64,000 nucleotides of DNA from Bradyrhizobium sp. MOS002 (GTDB taxonomy: Bacteria; Pseudomonadota; Alphaproteobacteria; Rhizobiales; Xanthobacteraceae): NCBI RefSeq assembly GCF_003020115.1, contig NZ_PYFX01000020.1:1-64000 (forward strand). The letters run 5' to 3'. This document shows positions 24,409 through 33,005 of this stretch, piece by piece (within the stretch, counting starts at the first letter, position 1; every line of letters begins with the position of its first letter). Under the pieces are notes generated by a model. It had not been told where the DNA came from. It did no database searches and was given only the letters and a program-made list of their open reading frames with translations. The position numbers were made by a program, and so were the translations under genes.

Positions 24409-25157
24409 CAGTGGGCTTCCTCGCCGAGATAGGCTTCCTTGACCTTCGGATCGCGCCGGATTTCTTCCGGCGTGCCCGACGCGATGATGTGCCCGTAGAC
24501 CAGCACCGAGATGCGGTCGGCCAGGCCGAACACGACGCTCATGTCGTGCTCCACGATGACAAGGGTCTTGCCCTCGGTCAGCCGCCGGATCAGCGACACC
24601 GCGCGTTCCGTCTCGGCGTGGCTCATGCCGGCGGTCGGCTCGTCGAGCATGACGACGGTGGCACCGCTCGCGATGGTGATGCCGATTTCGAGCTCGCGCT
24701 GCTCGGCATAGGTCAAAAGGCCCGCCGGCACGTCGCGTCGGTGCGTCAGATGAATATCGTCCAGGATCCGGGCCGTGCGCTCGCGAACCTCGGGCAGACT
24801 ATCGACGTTCTTCCAGAACGCGTAGCGATGCCCTGTGGCCCACAGCACGGCGCAGCGGACATTCTCCCAGACCGTCATCCGGGCGAACACGTTGGTGACC
24901 TGGAACGAGCGCGACAGGCCGCGCCGGTTGATCTCGAACGGCCGCAGGCCGGAGATCAAGTCGCCGTTCAGCCGAACCTCGCCCGAGGTCGGCTTGATAT
25001 GGCCGCTGATCAGATTGAACGTCGTGGACTTGCCGGCGCCGTTCGGACCAATGATGGCGTGCCGCTCACCTGGTACGACGCAGAGGTTGAGGTCGCGGAT
25101 GATGCCGACATTGCCGAAGCGCTTTTCGACGGCGCGGACTTCGATGGCTGCCGTCAT
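24408..25157 (-). CDS. livG: branched-chain amino acid type ABC transporter ATP-binding protein LivG
   Basis: The protein is 249 residues. Walker A GPNGAGKST is normal, Walker B is VVMLDEPTAG and the H-loop is VEHDM. The signature motif, usually LSxGEQ or close to it, is LTYAEQ, with Ala in place of the second Gly. The FARMTVWENV segment and the C-terminal extension fit LivG. The ATG overlaps the livM stop (ATGA), and the gene ends at the livF start. It energises import of the ligand bound by the protein at 27509 together with LivH, LivM and LivF. Confidence 0.9.
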   Translation of the reverse strand: MTAAIEVRAVEKRFGNVGIIRDLNLCVVPGERHAIIGPNGAGKSTTFNLISGHIKPTSGEVRLNGDLISGLRPFEINRRGLSRSFQVTNVFARMTVWENVRCAVLWATGHRYAFWKNVDSLPEVRERTARILDDIHLTHRRDVPAGLLTYAEQRELEIGITIASGATVVMLDEPTAGMSHAETERAVSLIRRLTEGKTLVIVEHDMSVVFGLADRISVLVYGHIIASGTPEEIRRDPKVKEAYLGEEAH

Positions 25158-26446
25158 GCCAGATACCCCCGGTCACGGGCGACCGTGGCGGCCCTGTCCC
25201 ACGCATCCGCAATCCGCCGCCAGGTCACCCGCGCGACGAACGCGCCGCCGACAACGAGAACCGCAGCACTGATCCATGTCACCGGCGATGTCGGCTTGAA
25301 CCCAATGCCGAACAGGTTGATGGCGTCCCCGCCTGAATAGCGCGCGATCGTCTCGATCGTCAGGATCACGCCGAAGGCGAGCGCCGCGGTGGGCACGATC
25401 GCGACGAGATAGGACGGGATCACAGTCCACAGCGTCCCGGCGCGAACCAGTGGCCGATGCATCATCACCAAGCCGGCAATACCGCCGGGCGAGAACATCA
25501 CGATCCCGATGAAGATGATGCCGAAATAGAGCTGCCAGACACTGGTGACGCTGGTCAGCCCGAGCTGGAGATAGGTCACCAGGATCGCGCCGAGGATCGG
25601 GCCGAAGAAGTAGGCTGTGCCGCCGATGAAGGTGGAGAACAGCACGAGGCCGGACTGGATCGCGCCGAGATAGGCGGAGTTCGCGATCTCGAAATTGATC
25701 GCGGCAAGGCCGCCGGCGATGCCGGCGAAGAACCCTGCAAAGCAGAAGGCGAGATAGCGGACGACATGGGGATCGTAGCCGATGAACTGGACACGTTCAG
25801 GATTGTCGCGGACCGCATTGCTGATCCGCCCGAGCGGCGTCCGGGTCAGCGCGTACATCGCCACGGCCGACAACACCAACCAGAACGCGATCAGGTAATA
25901 GACCTGAAGCTGCGGGCCGAAGGTCCAACCGAACATCTTCGGCAGCGCGGTGCGGTCCGTGGTGACGCCGGATTCTCCACCGAACACCGAGCGCAGGATC
26001 AGCGAGGAGGACGCCACCAGTTCGCCGATACCGAGCGAGATCATCGCGAACACGGTGCCGGCGCGCTTGGTCATGACCCAGCCGATGATCATCGCGAAAA
26101 CAAGACCACCGATCCCGCCGAACAGCGGAATGAACGGGAGTGGAACCGGCCAGCCATGCGACGTCACCGCATTCATCATGTGGCAGGCAGCAAAGCCGCC
26201 AAGGCCATAGTGAACGGCGTGCCCGAACGACAGCAGCCCGGTCTGGCCGAGCAGGATGTTGTAGGAGAGCGCGAAGACGATCGCGATGCCGATCAGGCTG
26301 AAGGACGTCAGCGAGCCGCCGGAGGAGAAGATCATCGGCAGGACGATCAACGCGATCACGCCGATCAGCCAGACGCCGTAGAAGCGCAAATTTCCGCCGG
26401 CGGGCTTGCCTGTAACGTTCGGCGTCGAAGTCGTTGCAGTCGTCAT
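25154..26446 (-). CDS. livM: branched-chain amino acid type ABC transporter permease LivM
   Basis: The protein is 430 residues, about nine or ten transmembrane helices. LivM features: NILLGQTGLLSFGHAVHYGLGGFAA and the EAA-like loop (RTPLGRISNAVRDNPERVQFIGYDP). The start at 26446 overlaps the livH stop (ATGA); the open frame upstream of it is non-coding. A C-terminal extension of some 80 residues adds two more helices compared with typical LivM. It forms the membrane channel with LivH. Confidence 0.9.
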   Translation of the reverse strand: MTTATTSTPNVTGKPAGGNLRFYGVWLIGVIALIVLPMIFSSGGSLTSFSLIGIAIVFALSYNILLGQTGLLSFGHAVHYGLGGFAACHMMNAVTSHGWPVPLPFIPLFGGIGGLVFAMIIGWVMTKRAGTVFAMISLGIGELVASSSLILRSVFGGESGVTTDRTALPKMFGWTFGPQLQVYYLIAFWLVLSAVAMYALTRTPLGRISNAVRDNPERVQFIGYDPHVVRYLAFCFAGFFAGIAGGLAAINFEIANSAYLGAIQSGLVLFSTFIGGTAYFFGPILGAILVTYLQLGLTSVTSVWQLYFGIIFIGIVMFSPGGIAGLVMMHRPLVRAGTLWTVIPSYLVAIVPTAALAFGVILTIETIARYSGGDAINLFGIGFKPTSPVTWISAAVLVVGGAFVARVTWRRIADAWDRAATVARDRGYLA

Positions 26447-27390
26447 GACTCGCGCGTCCCCATCAGGCCCATGGGACGAACGATCAGAATGAGCACCAGC
26501 AGCATATAAGGAACGATCGGTGCGACCTGGGCGATCGTGACGTTCCAGATATCGGCAAGGACGGACGGTCCCGCCGACGGATCGAGCGGCCCGAACGCGC
26601 TGGCCAGCGAGCCATCGAGCGCCACTGCGAACGTCTGGACCAGTCCGATGACGAGCGATGCGACGAAGGCGCCCGGCAAGGAGCCGAGGCCGCCAAATAC
26701 GATGACCACAAACAGGATGGGCCCGAGCGAAGCGGCCATGTCGGACTGCGTCACCAAAGCCGGTCCGGCAATGACGCCGGCAAGCCCGGCCAGCGCGCTG
26801 CCGACACCGAACACCGCCATGAACACGCGCCCGACGTTGTGACCGAGATGCCCGACCATGTGGGGATGGGTCAGCGCCGCCTGGACGATGAGGCCGACGC
26901 GGGTGCGCTTGAGCACCACCAGCAGCGCCACGAAGATTACGATCGACACCGCCAGCATGAATATCTTGTAGGCAGGATAATTGGTCGAGAAGATCGTGAA
27001 GGCCGGAAAGTCGAGCAGCGCCGGCACGCGATAGTCGAGCGGGCTCTTGCCCCAGATCATCGACACGATCTCTTCGATCGCGAAGGCAAGACCAAAGGTC
27101 AGCAGCAGTTCGGCGACATGGCCGTGCTTGTGGGTGTTGCGCAGGCCATAGCGCTCCACCGCCATGCCGATGGCGCCCACCAACAGCGGTGCGAGCACGA
27201 GTGCAGGCCAGAAGCCAATCCACTTCGTGAGCTGGAAGCCGAAAAAGGCGCCGAGCATGTAAAAGCTGGCATGGGCGAAGTTGAGCACGCCCATCATGCT
27301 GAAGATGACGGTCAACCCGCTCGACAGCAGGAACAGCAGCATGCCGAACAGCACACCGTTCAGGGTCGAAATGACAACAAGTTCAAGCAC
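26443..27390 (-). CDS. livH: branched-chain amino acid type ABC transporter permease LivH
   Basis: The protein is 315 residues with about eight transmembrane helices. LivH features include the N-terminal TLNGVLFGMLLFLLSSGLTVIFSMMGVLNFAHAS and the KRTRVGLIVQA loop. It lies 118 bp downstream of the binding protein gene. A hairpin in this gap may separate the abundant binding protein message from the rest. It ends with an ATGA overlap onto livM. Confidence 0.92.
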   Translation of the reverse strand: MLELVVISTLNGVLFGMLLFLLSSGLTVIFSMMGVLNFAHASFYMLGAFFGFQLTKWIGFWPALVLAPLLVGAIGMAVERYGLRNTHKHGHVAELLLTFGLAFAIEEIVSMIWGKSPLDYRVPALLDFPAFTIFSTNYPAYKIFMLAVSIVIFVALLVVLKRTRVGLIVQAALTHPHMVGHLGHNVGRVFMAVFGVGSALAGLAGVIAGPALVTQSDMAASLGPILFVVIVFGGLGSLPGAFVASLVIGLVQTFAVALDGSLASAFGPLDPSAGPSVLADIWNVTIAQVAPIVPYMLLVLILIVRPMGLMGTRES

Positions 27391-27468
27391 AGCGCACTCT
27401 TGAATATCCTGGCCCCTATGGCCCGGCGAACATTGTCCAACGGATCAGATATTCTGGCCACCGCCTCC

Positions 27469-27490
27469 CCGCAGCCCGTAACGGCTGCGG
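27469..27490 (-). terminator. intra-operon hairpin between the binding-protein gene and livH
   Basis: A perfect 8-bp stem (CCGCAGCC 27469-27476, GGCTGCGG 27483-27490) with a six-base loop lies 18 bp after the binding-protein stop. No U-run follows on the transcribed strand, so it is more likely a 3' stabilising or processing hairpin, or a weak attenuator, than a full terminator. This would allow more binding protein than permease. Confidence 0.55.
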
Positions 27491-27508
27491 CAAGGCGGCG
27501 TGCGTGGT

Positions 27509-28741
27509 TTACGGCCGCGTCATCTTGCAGCTCGTGGAGACCATGGCCTGCGCGGTATCGACCTTGGAGACCCCATGCCAGCCCCAGCCGGTGTTTTCCT
27601 CGTCGAAAGGATCGTTCGCAGCAAGCTTACCGAAAGAGGAAATATAGATCGGCTGGAAGAACTGGTGGTCATCCTTGCGCATGAAGCCGGTGCCACCGTC
27701 GAGAACCTCGAACTTCAGGTCCTCGAGCGCTGCCGCCACCTTCACCGGGTCGATCGAGTTGGCCTTTTCGGCCGCGGCCTTGAACATGCGCATCTCGTTG
27801 ACGGCCCGCGGATACCAGAGCGAGAGGTTGACCTTGGCACGGAAGGCCTTTTCGTAATCCATTGCCGTCTGGTTGCCGGAATTGGCAAAGCCCTCGGTGA
27901 TCTGGAAGACCTGGTGATCGAGACCGGTCTGCTTGATCGCGGTCGGGCCACCGGCGCCGCCGGCATAATAAGTGTACCAGTTCACCTTCAGACCGGCATC
28001 GGCCGCGGCCTTGAGCAGCAGCGCGAAGTCCTGGCCCCAGTTGCCGGTGACGACGCTGTCGGCGCCGGACGCCTTGATCTTGGCAATATACGGCGAGAAG
28101 TCCGTAACCTTGAGCAGCGGATGCAGCTCGTCGCCGACGATCTGGATGTCGGGCCGCTTGGCTCCGAGCATCTTGCGCGCGTCGGTGCGCACCGACTGGC
28201 CGAACGAATAGTCCTGGTTGATCAGGTACACCTTTTTGATCGAGGCGGTGTCCTTCATGTAGTTGGTGAGCGCCTCCATCTTGATGTCGGAGCTCGCATC
28301 CCAGCGGAAATGCCAATAGCTGCACTTCTCGTTGGTCAGGCTCGGATCGACGGCGGCGTAGTTGAAATACAGGACTTCCTTGCCGGGATTGCGGGTGTTG
28401 TTCTTGGTGATGAAGTCCGAGAGGGCCGCAGCGACCGACGAGCCGTTACCTTGGGTGATGTAGCGGACCCCGGCGTCGATCGCCTTCTGGGCCTGTACCA
28501 GGCTCTCCTGCGGATTGGTCTTGTTGTCGAGCGGCACGATCTCGACCTTATGGCCGAGAATGCCGCCCTTGGCATTGAGTTCGTCGGCCAGATATTGGAA
28601 TGTCTTTAGACCGCCCTCGCCGACGCTGGCTCCGCCTCCGGAGAGCGGATCGATGTAGCCGATCTTGATCGTGTCCTCGGCCCACGCGGCATGACCGAGC
28701 ATGGGGGCGATCACGGCAATAGCCAAAGCTAGCTTGCGCAT
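27509..28741 (-). CDS. substrate-binding protein of the Liv-type ABC transporter
   Basis: The protein is 410 residues. Start 28741 has a GAGGAAAC site and gives a signal peptide (KLALAIAVIAPMLGHAAWA). The type I periplasmic fold begins TIKIGYIDPLSGGGASVGEGG. NGSSVAAALSDFI and the YYAGGAGGPTAI segment probably line the ligand site. It is the first gene of the operon with livHMGF. Its size and a C-terminal GTGFMRKDDHQFFQPIYI segment are usual for rhizobial amino acid or aromatic binding proteins. Ligand specificity cannot be fixed by eye. Confidence 0.9.
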   Translation of the reverse strand: MRKLALAIAVIAPMLGHAAWAEDTIKIGYIDPLSGGGASVGEGGLKTFQYLADELNAKGGILGHKVEIVPLDNKTNPQESLVQAQKAIDAGVRYITQGNGSSVAAALSDFITKNNTRNPGKEVLYFNYAAVDPSLTNEKCSYWHFRWDASSDIKMEALTNYMKDTASIKKVYLINQDYSFGQSVRTDARKMLGAKRPDIQIVGDELHPLLKVTDFSPYIAKIKASGADSVVTGNWGQDFALLLKAAADAGLKVNWYTYYAGGAGGPTAIKQTGLDHQVFQITEGFANSGNQTAMDYEKAFRAKVNLSLWYPRAVNEMRMFKAAAEKANSIDPVKVAAALEDLKFEVLDGGTGFMRKDDHQFFQPIYISSFGKLAANDPFDEENTGWGWHGVSKVDTAQAMVSTSCKMTRP

Positions 28742-28935
28742 TATGACGTTTCCTCGCTGAATTTCGACTTTAGTTGACGAATGAATGCGCTTATTGCTGC
28801 GCAATTTCAAACCCATACTGACCAGAACAAGCTTTGATTGACAAGCTCCACAAGACCGCAAAATGCAAAGGCCGACCGTCCATTTTGCGCCCAGAATTCC
28901 GCGCTGGGAAATAGAACTTCAGCCGGAGCGCAGGG

Positions 28936-29967
28936 TCATAGCGCGGCGATGCCGGCTGAACGTTGGCTAGCCCGTGCCTCTCCAAAGGAGACGAGCCGCT
29001 GCCGCTCCTCGTCCCACAAGGTCAGCCGCACGGTCCGCAAACTCTGGAGCAGCGTAATCCGCCCGACACCAGCGAACTGCGGATGGTCGCGCAATACGTC
29101 CTGCAAGCGATAGCAGGGAATTCGACTGGACAAATGATGGATGTGGTGGACGCCGATATTTGCCGTGAACCATCGCAGGACACCCGGCAGTTGATAGTGA
29201 GAGCTGCCGTGCAGCGCAGCGTCGTGAAAATTCCAGGTCTCGTCGTGGGCCCAGTGCGTGTGCTCGAACTGGTGCTGGACGTAGAACAGCCAGACACCAA
29301 TCGACGCCGCCAGAACAATGATCGGCAAATGCACAAGCAGGAACGGCCCATAGCCGACCAGCTGGATCATCGTGACGACGAGAACCGCGAGGGCGATGTT
29401 CGTGCCCATCGTGCTCAGCCAGGGTTTCCAGCCGCGACGCATCATCCCGACCGGCAATCGGTGCTTCAAGATGAACAAATACGAGGGACCGGCGCCAAAC
29501 ATCACGAGGGGATGCCGATACAAACGATATAGCGTCCGACGCCATCGCGACCGCCCGAGAAATTCGCGCGTGGTCAACGTATCGATGTCGCCCAGGCCCC
29601 TGCGGTCGAGATTGCCGGAGTTCGCATGATGGCCTGCATGGTTGTGCCGCCAGTAGCCGTATGGCGTCAGTGTCATCACACCGATGGCTCGGCCGACCCA
29701 ATCGTTGGCAACGCGGCCGCGGAAGAACGAGCCGTGTCCGCAATCATGTTGGATCATGAAGAGGCGGACCAGCAAACCCGCCGCGGGCACCTCCAGCAGG
29801 AGGGCAAACCAGTAGCCCTGGTCAAGAGCGGCCCAGATTAGAGCCCAGATGACGACAAACGGGATCGCCGTGATCGCCAGTTCGAGGACACCCCGCGCAT
29901 TGTCGGGCTCGCGATAGCGGGCAAGCAACTGCGCCGATGCGCGGATTTCCGGCGTTCCTTGGGTCAT
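28936..29967 (-). CDS. membrane fatty acid desaturase
   Basis: The product is 343 residues from ATG 29967 (GGAG site upstream). All three His boxes of the membrane di-iron desaturase family are present: HDCGHGSF, HNHAGHHA, and HHIHH near the C-terminus; a further EHTHW/HxxxW region lies between. Hydrophobic pairs of helices are at about 25-70 and 190-235. The enzyme should introduce a double bond into acyl chains of membrane lipids. An upstream in-frame ATG (30075) would add 36 non-conserved residues. It stands alone, upstream of the liv operon in the same direction. Confidence 0.9.
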   Translation of the reverse strand: MTQGTPEIRASAQLLARYREPDNARGVLELAITAIPFVVIWALIWAALDQGYWFALLLEVPAAGLLVRLFMIQHDCGHGSFFRGRVANDWVGRAIGVMTLTPYGYWRHNHAGHHANSGNLDRRGLGDIDTLTTREFLGRSRWRRTLYRLYRHPLVMFGAGPSYLFILKHRLPVGMMRRGWKPWLSTMGTNIALAVLVVTMIQLVGYGPFLLVHLPIIVLAASIGVWLFYVQHQFEHTHWAHDETWNFHDAALHGSSHYQLPGVLRWFTANIGVHHIHHLSSRIPCYRLQDVLRDHPQFAGVGRITLLQSLRTVRLTLWDEERQRLVSFGEARASQRSAGIAAL

Positions 29968-29985
29968 ATCTGCTCCGCTCCCGAC

Positions 29986-30138
29986 ATGCCGCCCAAGAAG
30001 CACGGTTATGGCCACGGACGCAACAAAATCGCCCTCCGCCTGGACCGCTTCCAGTCGGAACTGAGCCATCGCCAAGCCGAGCGGCGCTTTCAGGGCTTCA
30101 GACGGCGAGGCCGGGCCTCGTCAGACATCGCGGCTTAA
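29986..30138 (+). CDS. possible 50-residue basic protein
   Basis: A short frame of 50 codons, divergent from the desaturase and overlapping the end of the flippase gene by four bases. The predicted product is very basic (His, Arg, Lys) with no Cys and no signal. There is no good ribosome binding site. It may equally be chance; I record it because the gap otherwise has no gene. Confidence 0.25.
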   Translation: MPPKKHGYGHGRNKIALRLDRFQSELSHRQAERRFQGFRRRGRASSDIAA

Positions 30139-31571
30139 ACGCCCAGCGCCTTGCGGTTGAAGGTTCGCAGGAAACGCAGCGACAGCGTCCGGACATTTGC
30201 GACGTTCAGCAACCACGCTGCGGCGGCATAAGCGAGCCCGCCGGCGAGGCTTACGACGATGAGCGGGACGAGGCCGATGCCATTGACCTGGGATCGGGCC
30301 ACGAGGATCGCAGCTGCCATTGCCGCGGCGGAGACGGCAACGCCGGCGAGGCGGTGGAGGTCGAACGGGACGGGATGGGCGCGATGCATCAGGACGACGG
30401 CAACGAGGAAGCCGATCGCTTCGGTTGCAAGGGTCGCCAGCGCCGCGCCGTAGAGGCCATGGCCGGCCACCAGCACGAACATCAACGCCACGCTGATAAC
30501 CAGCGTCAGGAACGACTGCGCCGCCAGCATGAACGGTCGCTCGGCAAGCTGGAAGCTGATCTGCACGTAGAATTGATTGGCGATGCCGAACAAGCGCGCG
30601 AGCACCAATGTCGGCAGCAATACCGATACGCCGGCGCGGAAGTCGACGCCGACCAGCGTGCCGGCGACCTGGTCGGCCGCAAGCGCAAGCCAGACGGCGA
30701 CGGGCGCGACCACGACGAGCAGAAGTTCGAGGCTCTCGGTCAGCCGCTCCCGCGTCGTCTCGGTGTTCTTGTCCGACAATGACCGGAACACCAGCGGCAC
30801 GGTCGCAGCGGCGACACTGGAGGCGATCATGACCATGAACTGTCGCGGCAGATCGGCGGCGACGCCAAAGATGCCGGCGGCGTCCTTGCCGAGCAAATAA
30901 GCCACGATGAGGCGGTCGCAGGCCGAGTAGACCGCAACGGACAATCCGGCCAGCGTCAGCGGCAGGCCGTAGCGCGCGAGCTGCACGAACTGGCTGCGCT
31001 GAAAGCGCGCGATCCTGGTGCGGTCACCGACGAGGTTCAGGATGATCCCCGCGAGCGAACCCAGGCCGAATGCGGCGAGCAGTCCCAGTCCACCCCAGCC
31101 GAGCCAGATGCCGAGCAGGCCGAAACCGACGCTCGACACGCTGCGCACGATCGAGATCGCCGCGAACCTGTAAGGGCGCAGTTTTGCGCGCTCGAACTCC
31201 TGGCCGACATCGACGGCATTCGCCATGATCGCGACGAACATGCTGGCCAGCAGCAGCCCGACGCTGAGATCGCTGCGGAACAGGAAGACCAGCGGCGTGG
31301 TGGCGCAGAGGACGGCAACGGTGAGCGCGAAGGCGACCATTGCCGTGCCGCGAAAATCCACCTCGGCCGACATCGCCTGATAGCGCGACACCGAGAGCTT
31401 GATCCAGGCAAAGAAGATCGCGCCCAGAATGCCGGCCAGGCTGATGCCGACGACATAGACGCCGTACTCCGCCGGCGTCAGCAGCCGCGTGTAGGCCGTG
31501 ACGGCGAAGAAGCCCACCGCCGCAGGCAGGATGTAGGCAACGAGATAAATCGAGAAATGGCGATTCAGCAT
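30135..31571 (-). CDS. polysaccharide flippase (Wzx/MATE-like, oligosaccharide translocase)
   Basis: The protein is 478 residues with 12 or more hydrophobic helices over its whole length. The N-terminus (YLVAYILPAAVGFFAVTAYTRLLTPAEYGVYVVGISLAGIL) is the hallmark of Polysacc_synt/Wzx-type exporters. The start at 31571 is chosen because the first helix begins there; the open frame further upstream is polar and unlike the family. It should flip undecaprenyl-linked glycans to the periplasmic side. It is divergent from the exported GH10 enzyme, and a glycosyltransferase-like gene is close, suggesting a small surface-polysaccharide set. Confidence 0.88.
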   Translation of the reverse strand: MLNRHFSIYLVAYILPAAVGFFAVTAYTRLLTPAEYGVYVVGISLAGILGAIFFAWIKLSVSRYQAMSAEVDFRGTAMVAFALTVAVLCATTPLVFLFRSDLSVGLLLASMFVAIMANAVDVGQEFERAKLRPYRFAAISIVRSVSSVGFGLLGIWLGWGGLGLLAAFGLGSLAGIILNLVGDRTRIARFQRSQFVQLARYGLPLTLAGLSVAVYSACDRLIVAYLLGKDAAGIFGVAADLPRQFMVMIASSVAAATVPLVFRSLSDKNTETTRERLTESLELLLVVVAPVAVWLALAADQVAGTLVGVDFRAGVSVLLPTLVLARLFGIANQFYVQISFQLAERPFMLAAQSFLTLVISVALMFVLVAGHGLYGAALATLATEAIGFLVAVVLMHRAHPVPFDLHRLAGVAVSAAAMAAAILVARSQVNGIGLVPLIVVSLAGGLAYAAAAWLLNVANVRTLSLRFLRTFNRKALGV

Positions 31572-31875
31572 GCGAGCACGGGACCGGCAACGTTGTTGCG
31601 AGTGTGACGGCCGTTCATCAATTGGACCATGGCGGGGCGAACGAATTGCGCCGCAGCATCCCTCAAGAGTGTCACATAAGTCTGGAGATCGGGCGGCGAA
31701 TGCGGCTTTGAAGCCGCTTTCGCGGGTTAGCGTTAAATTTGCCCTTCCCTGACGGCGGCGCGGCGACGAAAAGGAACCGAGATTCGCGGATGGCAAAGTT
31801 AACCCAACGAGGGGAAACCCCGGCGTTGCAGGGCGTCGCTTGGTACGGTGGCGCATTGGCTCGATAAGGAATGCC
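31572..31875. other. 304-bp divergent promoter region, flippase versus GH10
   Basis: No gene is supported. A 7-bp hairpin (GCGGCTT 31702-31708, AAGCCGC 31711-31717) precedes a TTT run. Both promoters must lie here, but no clear -35/-10 pair stands out. A 26-codon frame at 31789 lacks support. Confidence 0.4.
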
Positions 31876-32943
31876 GTGACCAGGCTCGACAGACGCGAAT
31901 TTCTCCTCGGCAGCGCCGCAGCACTCGCGGCGGGCGCATCTGCGTCCGCGGCGCCGGCGTCGAAACTCGCCCAGCGCTATCAGGGGTTTGGTGCCGCGGC
32001 CACGCTTTGGGATCTGCAAGCCGATCCCAGGCTCGGCGAAGCCATCAGCACCTATTGCACGCAGGTGGTTCCGGTGCTCGAGCTGAAATGGCCGATGCTG
32101 CGTCCCGACGCGCACACCTTTGCCTTCGAACGTGCCGACGCGATCCTGGATTTCGCCCGGCAGAACGACCTGACGATGCGCGGCCACGCGCTCGCCTGGT
32201 ATCACGACATTCCGGACTGGACCAAGCAGATCAAGGATGCCAAAGGCGTCGAACGCGCCTATGTCGACCACATCGGCACCGTCGTCTCCTATTACAAGGA
32301 CAAGCTGACGTCGTGGGACGTGGTCAACGAGCCGATCCCGGACAATCCGCGCAGTCCAAAAGACCGGCGCGACTCGTTCTGGACGCAGCATCTGGGCAAT
32401 CGCTGGATTCCGCTGGCGTTTCGCACGGCGGCCGCGGCCGACCCATTCGTCAAGCTCGCGATCAACGAATACGACATCGAGTCGGCAAAGGACACGTTCA
32501 TTGCGAAGCGCGCGGCCTACCGCAATCTCATCATGGAGCTGCTCGACCAGGGCGTGCCGCTGCACGCCGTGGGACTGCAATCGCATCTGCATGCCGAGCT
32601 CGAAATCGACACCCATGGGCTCGCCGAATTCGTCACCGAGCTGCGCGCCTGGGGCCTCGAGGTGTACGTCACCGAGCTCGATGTCGACGACCAGAAGCTG
32701 ACCGGGACGCCGGCGGAGCGCGATGCCATCGTCGCCAAGCGCGTCGATGATCTCCTGACCGCGATCTCGACCAGCGGACCGGTGCGCTCGATCCTGACCT
32801 GGGGCCTCTCGGACCGCTACAGCTGGATCAACGGCACCTTTGCCCGCGCCGACAAGCAGCCGAACCGTCCTCTGCCGCTCGACGGCGAGTTCAAGCCGAA
32901 GCCGTTCATGAACGTGATCGGAAAGTTCACGAGAGACGTTTGA
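31876..32943 (+). CDS. Tat-exported GH10 endo-1,4-beta-xylanase-like enzyme
   Basis: The product is 355 residues from GTG 31876, five bases after an AAGGA site. Residues 1-27 are a twin-arginine signal (DRREFLLGSAAALAAGASASA), so the enzyme is folded before export. The GH10 barrel shows the acid/base E152 (WDVVNEP) and nucleophile E267 (VYVTELDV), with the HALAWYHDIPDW and LQSHLH substrate-site segments. It should cleave beta-1,4-linked xylan or a related endogenous polysaccharide. Its position beside the flippase and a glycosyltransferase suggests a role in processing the cell's own exopolysaccharide or plant wall glycan. It is convergent with the next gene. Confidence 0.9.
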   Translation: MTRLDRREFLLGSAAALAAGASASAAPASKLAQRYQGFGAAATLWDLQADPRLGEAISTYCTQVVPVLELKWPMLRPDAHTFAFERADAILDFARQNDLTMRGHALAWYHDIPDWTKQIKDAKGVERAYVDHIGTVVSYYKDKLTSWDVVNEPIPDNPRSPKDRRDSFWTQHLGNRWIPLAFRTAAAADPFVKLAINEYDIESAKDTFIAKRAAYRNLIMELLDQGVPLHAVGLQSHLHAELEIDTHGLAEFVTELRAWGLEVYVTELDVDDQKLTGTPAERDAIVAKRVDDLLTAISTSGPVRSILTWGLSDRYSWINGTFARADKQPNRPLPLDGEFKPKPFMNVIGKFTRDV

Positions 32944-32956
32944 GCGGCTTTATTTT

Positions 32957-33005
32957 GAGCATGATCTTTCCGGAAAACCGCTGCACGCTTTTCCGGATGA
33001 TGCTC
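32957..33005. repeat. 49-bp palindromic rhizobial intergenic repeat
   Basis: An imperfect inverted repeat, GAGCATGATCTTTCCGGAAAA against CTTTTCCGGATGATGCTC, with a short central loop. It fills the gap between the convergent GH10 and glycosyltransferase genes and touches the latter's stop codon. This sequence type is widespread between genes in Bradyrhizobium and relatives (general familiarity). It would form a stable hairpin in both transcripts. Confidence 0.8.

Noticed and set aside
31773..31800. GGAAC...GTT resembling an EcfG general-stress promoter ahead of the GH10 gene
   Set aside because: The spacer is 20 bp, longer than the 18-19 bp of the known consensus, and the preceding C is missing.
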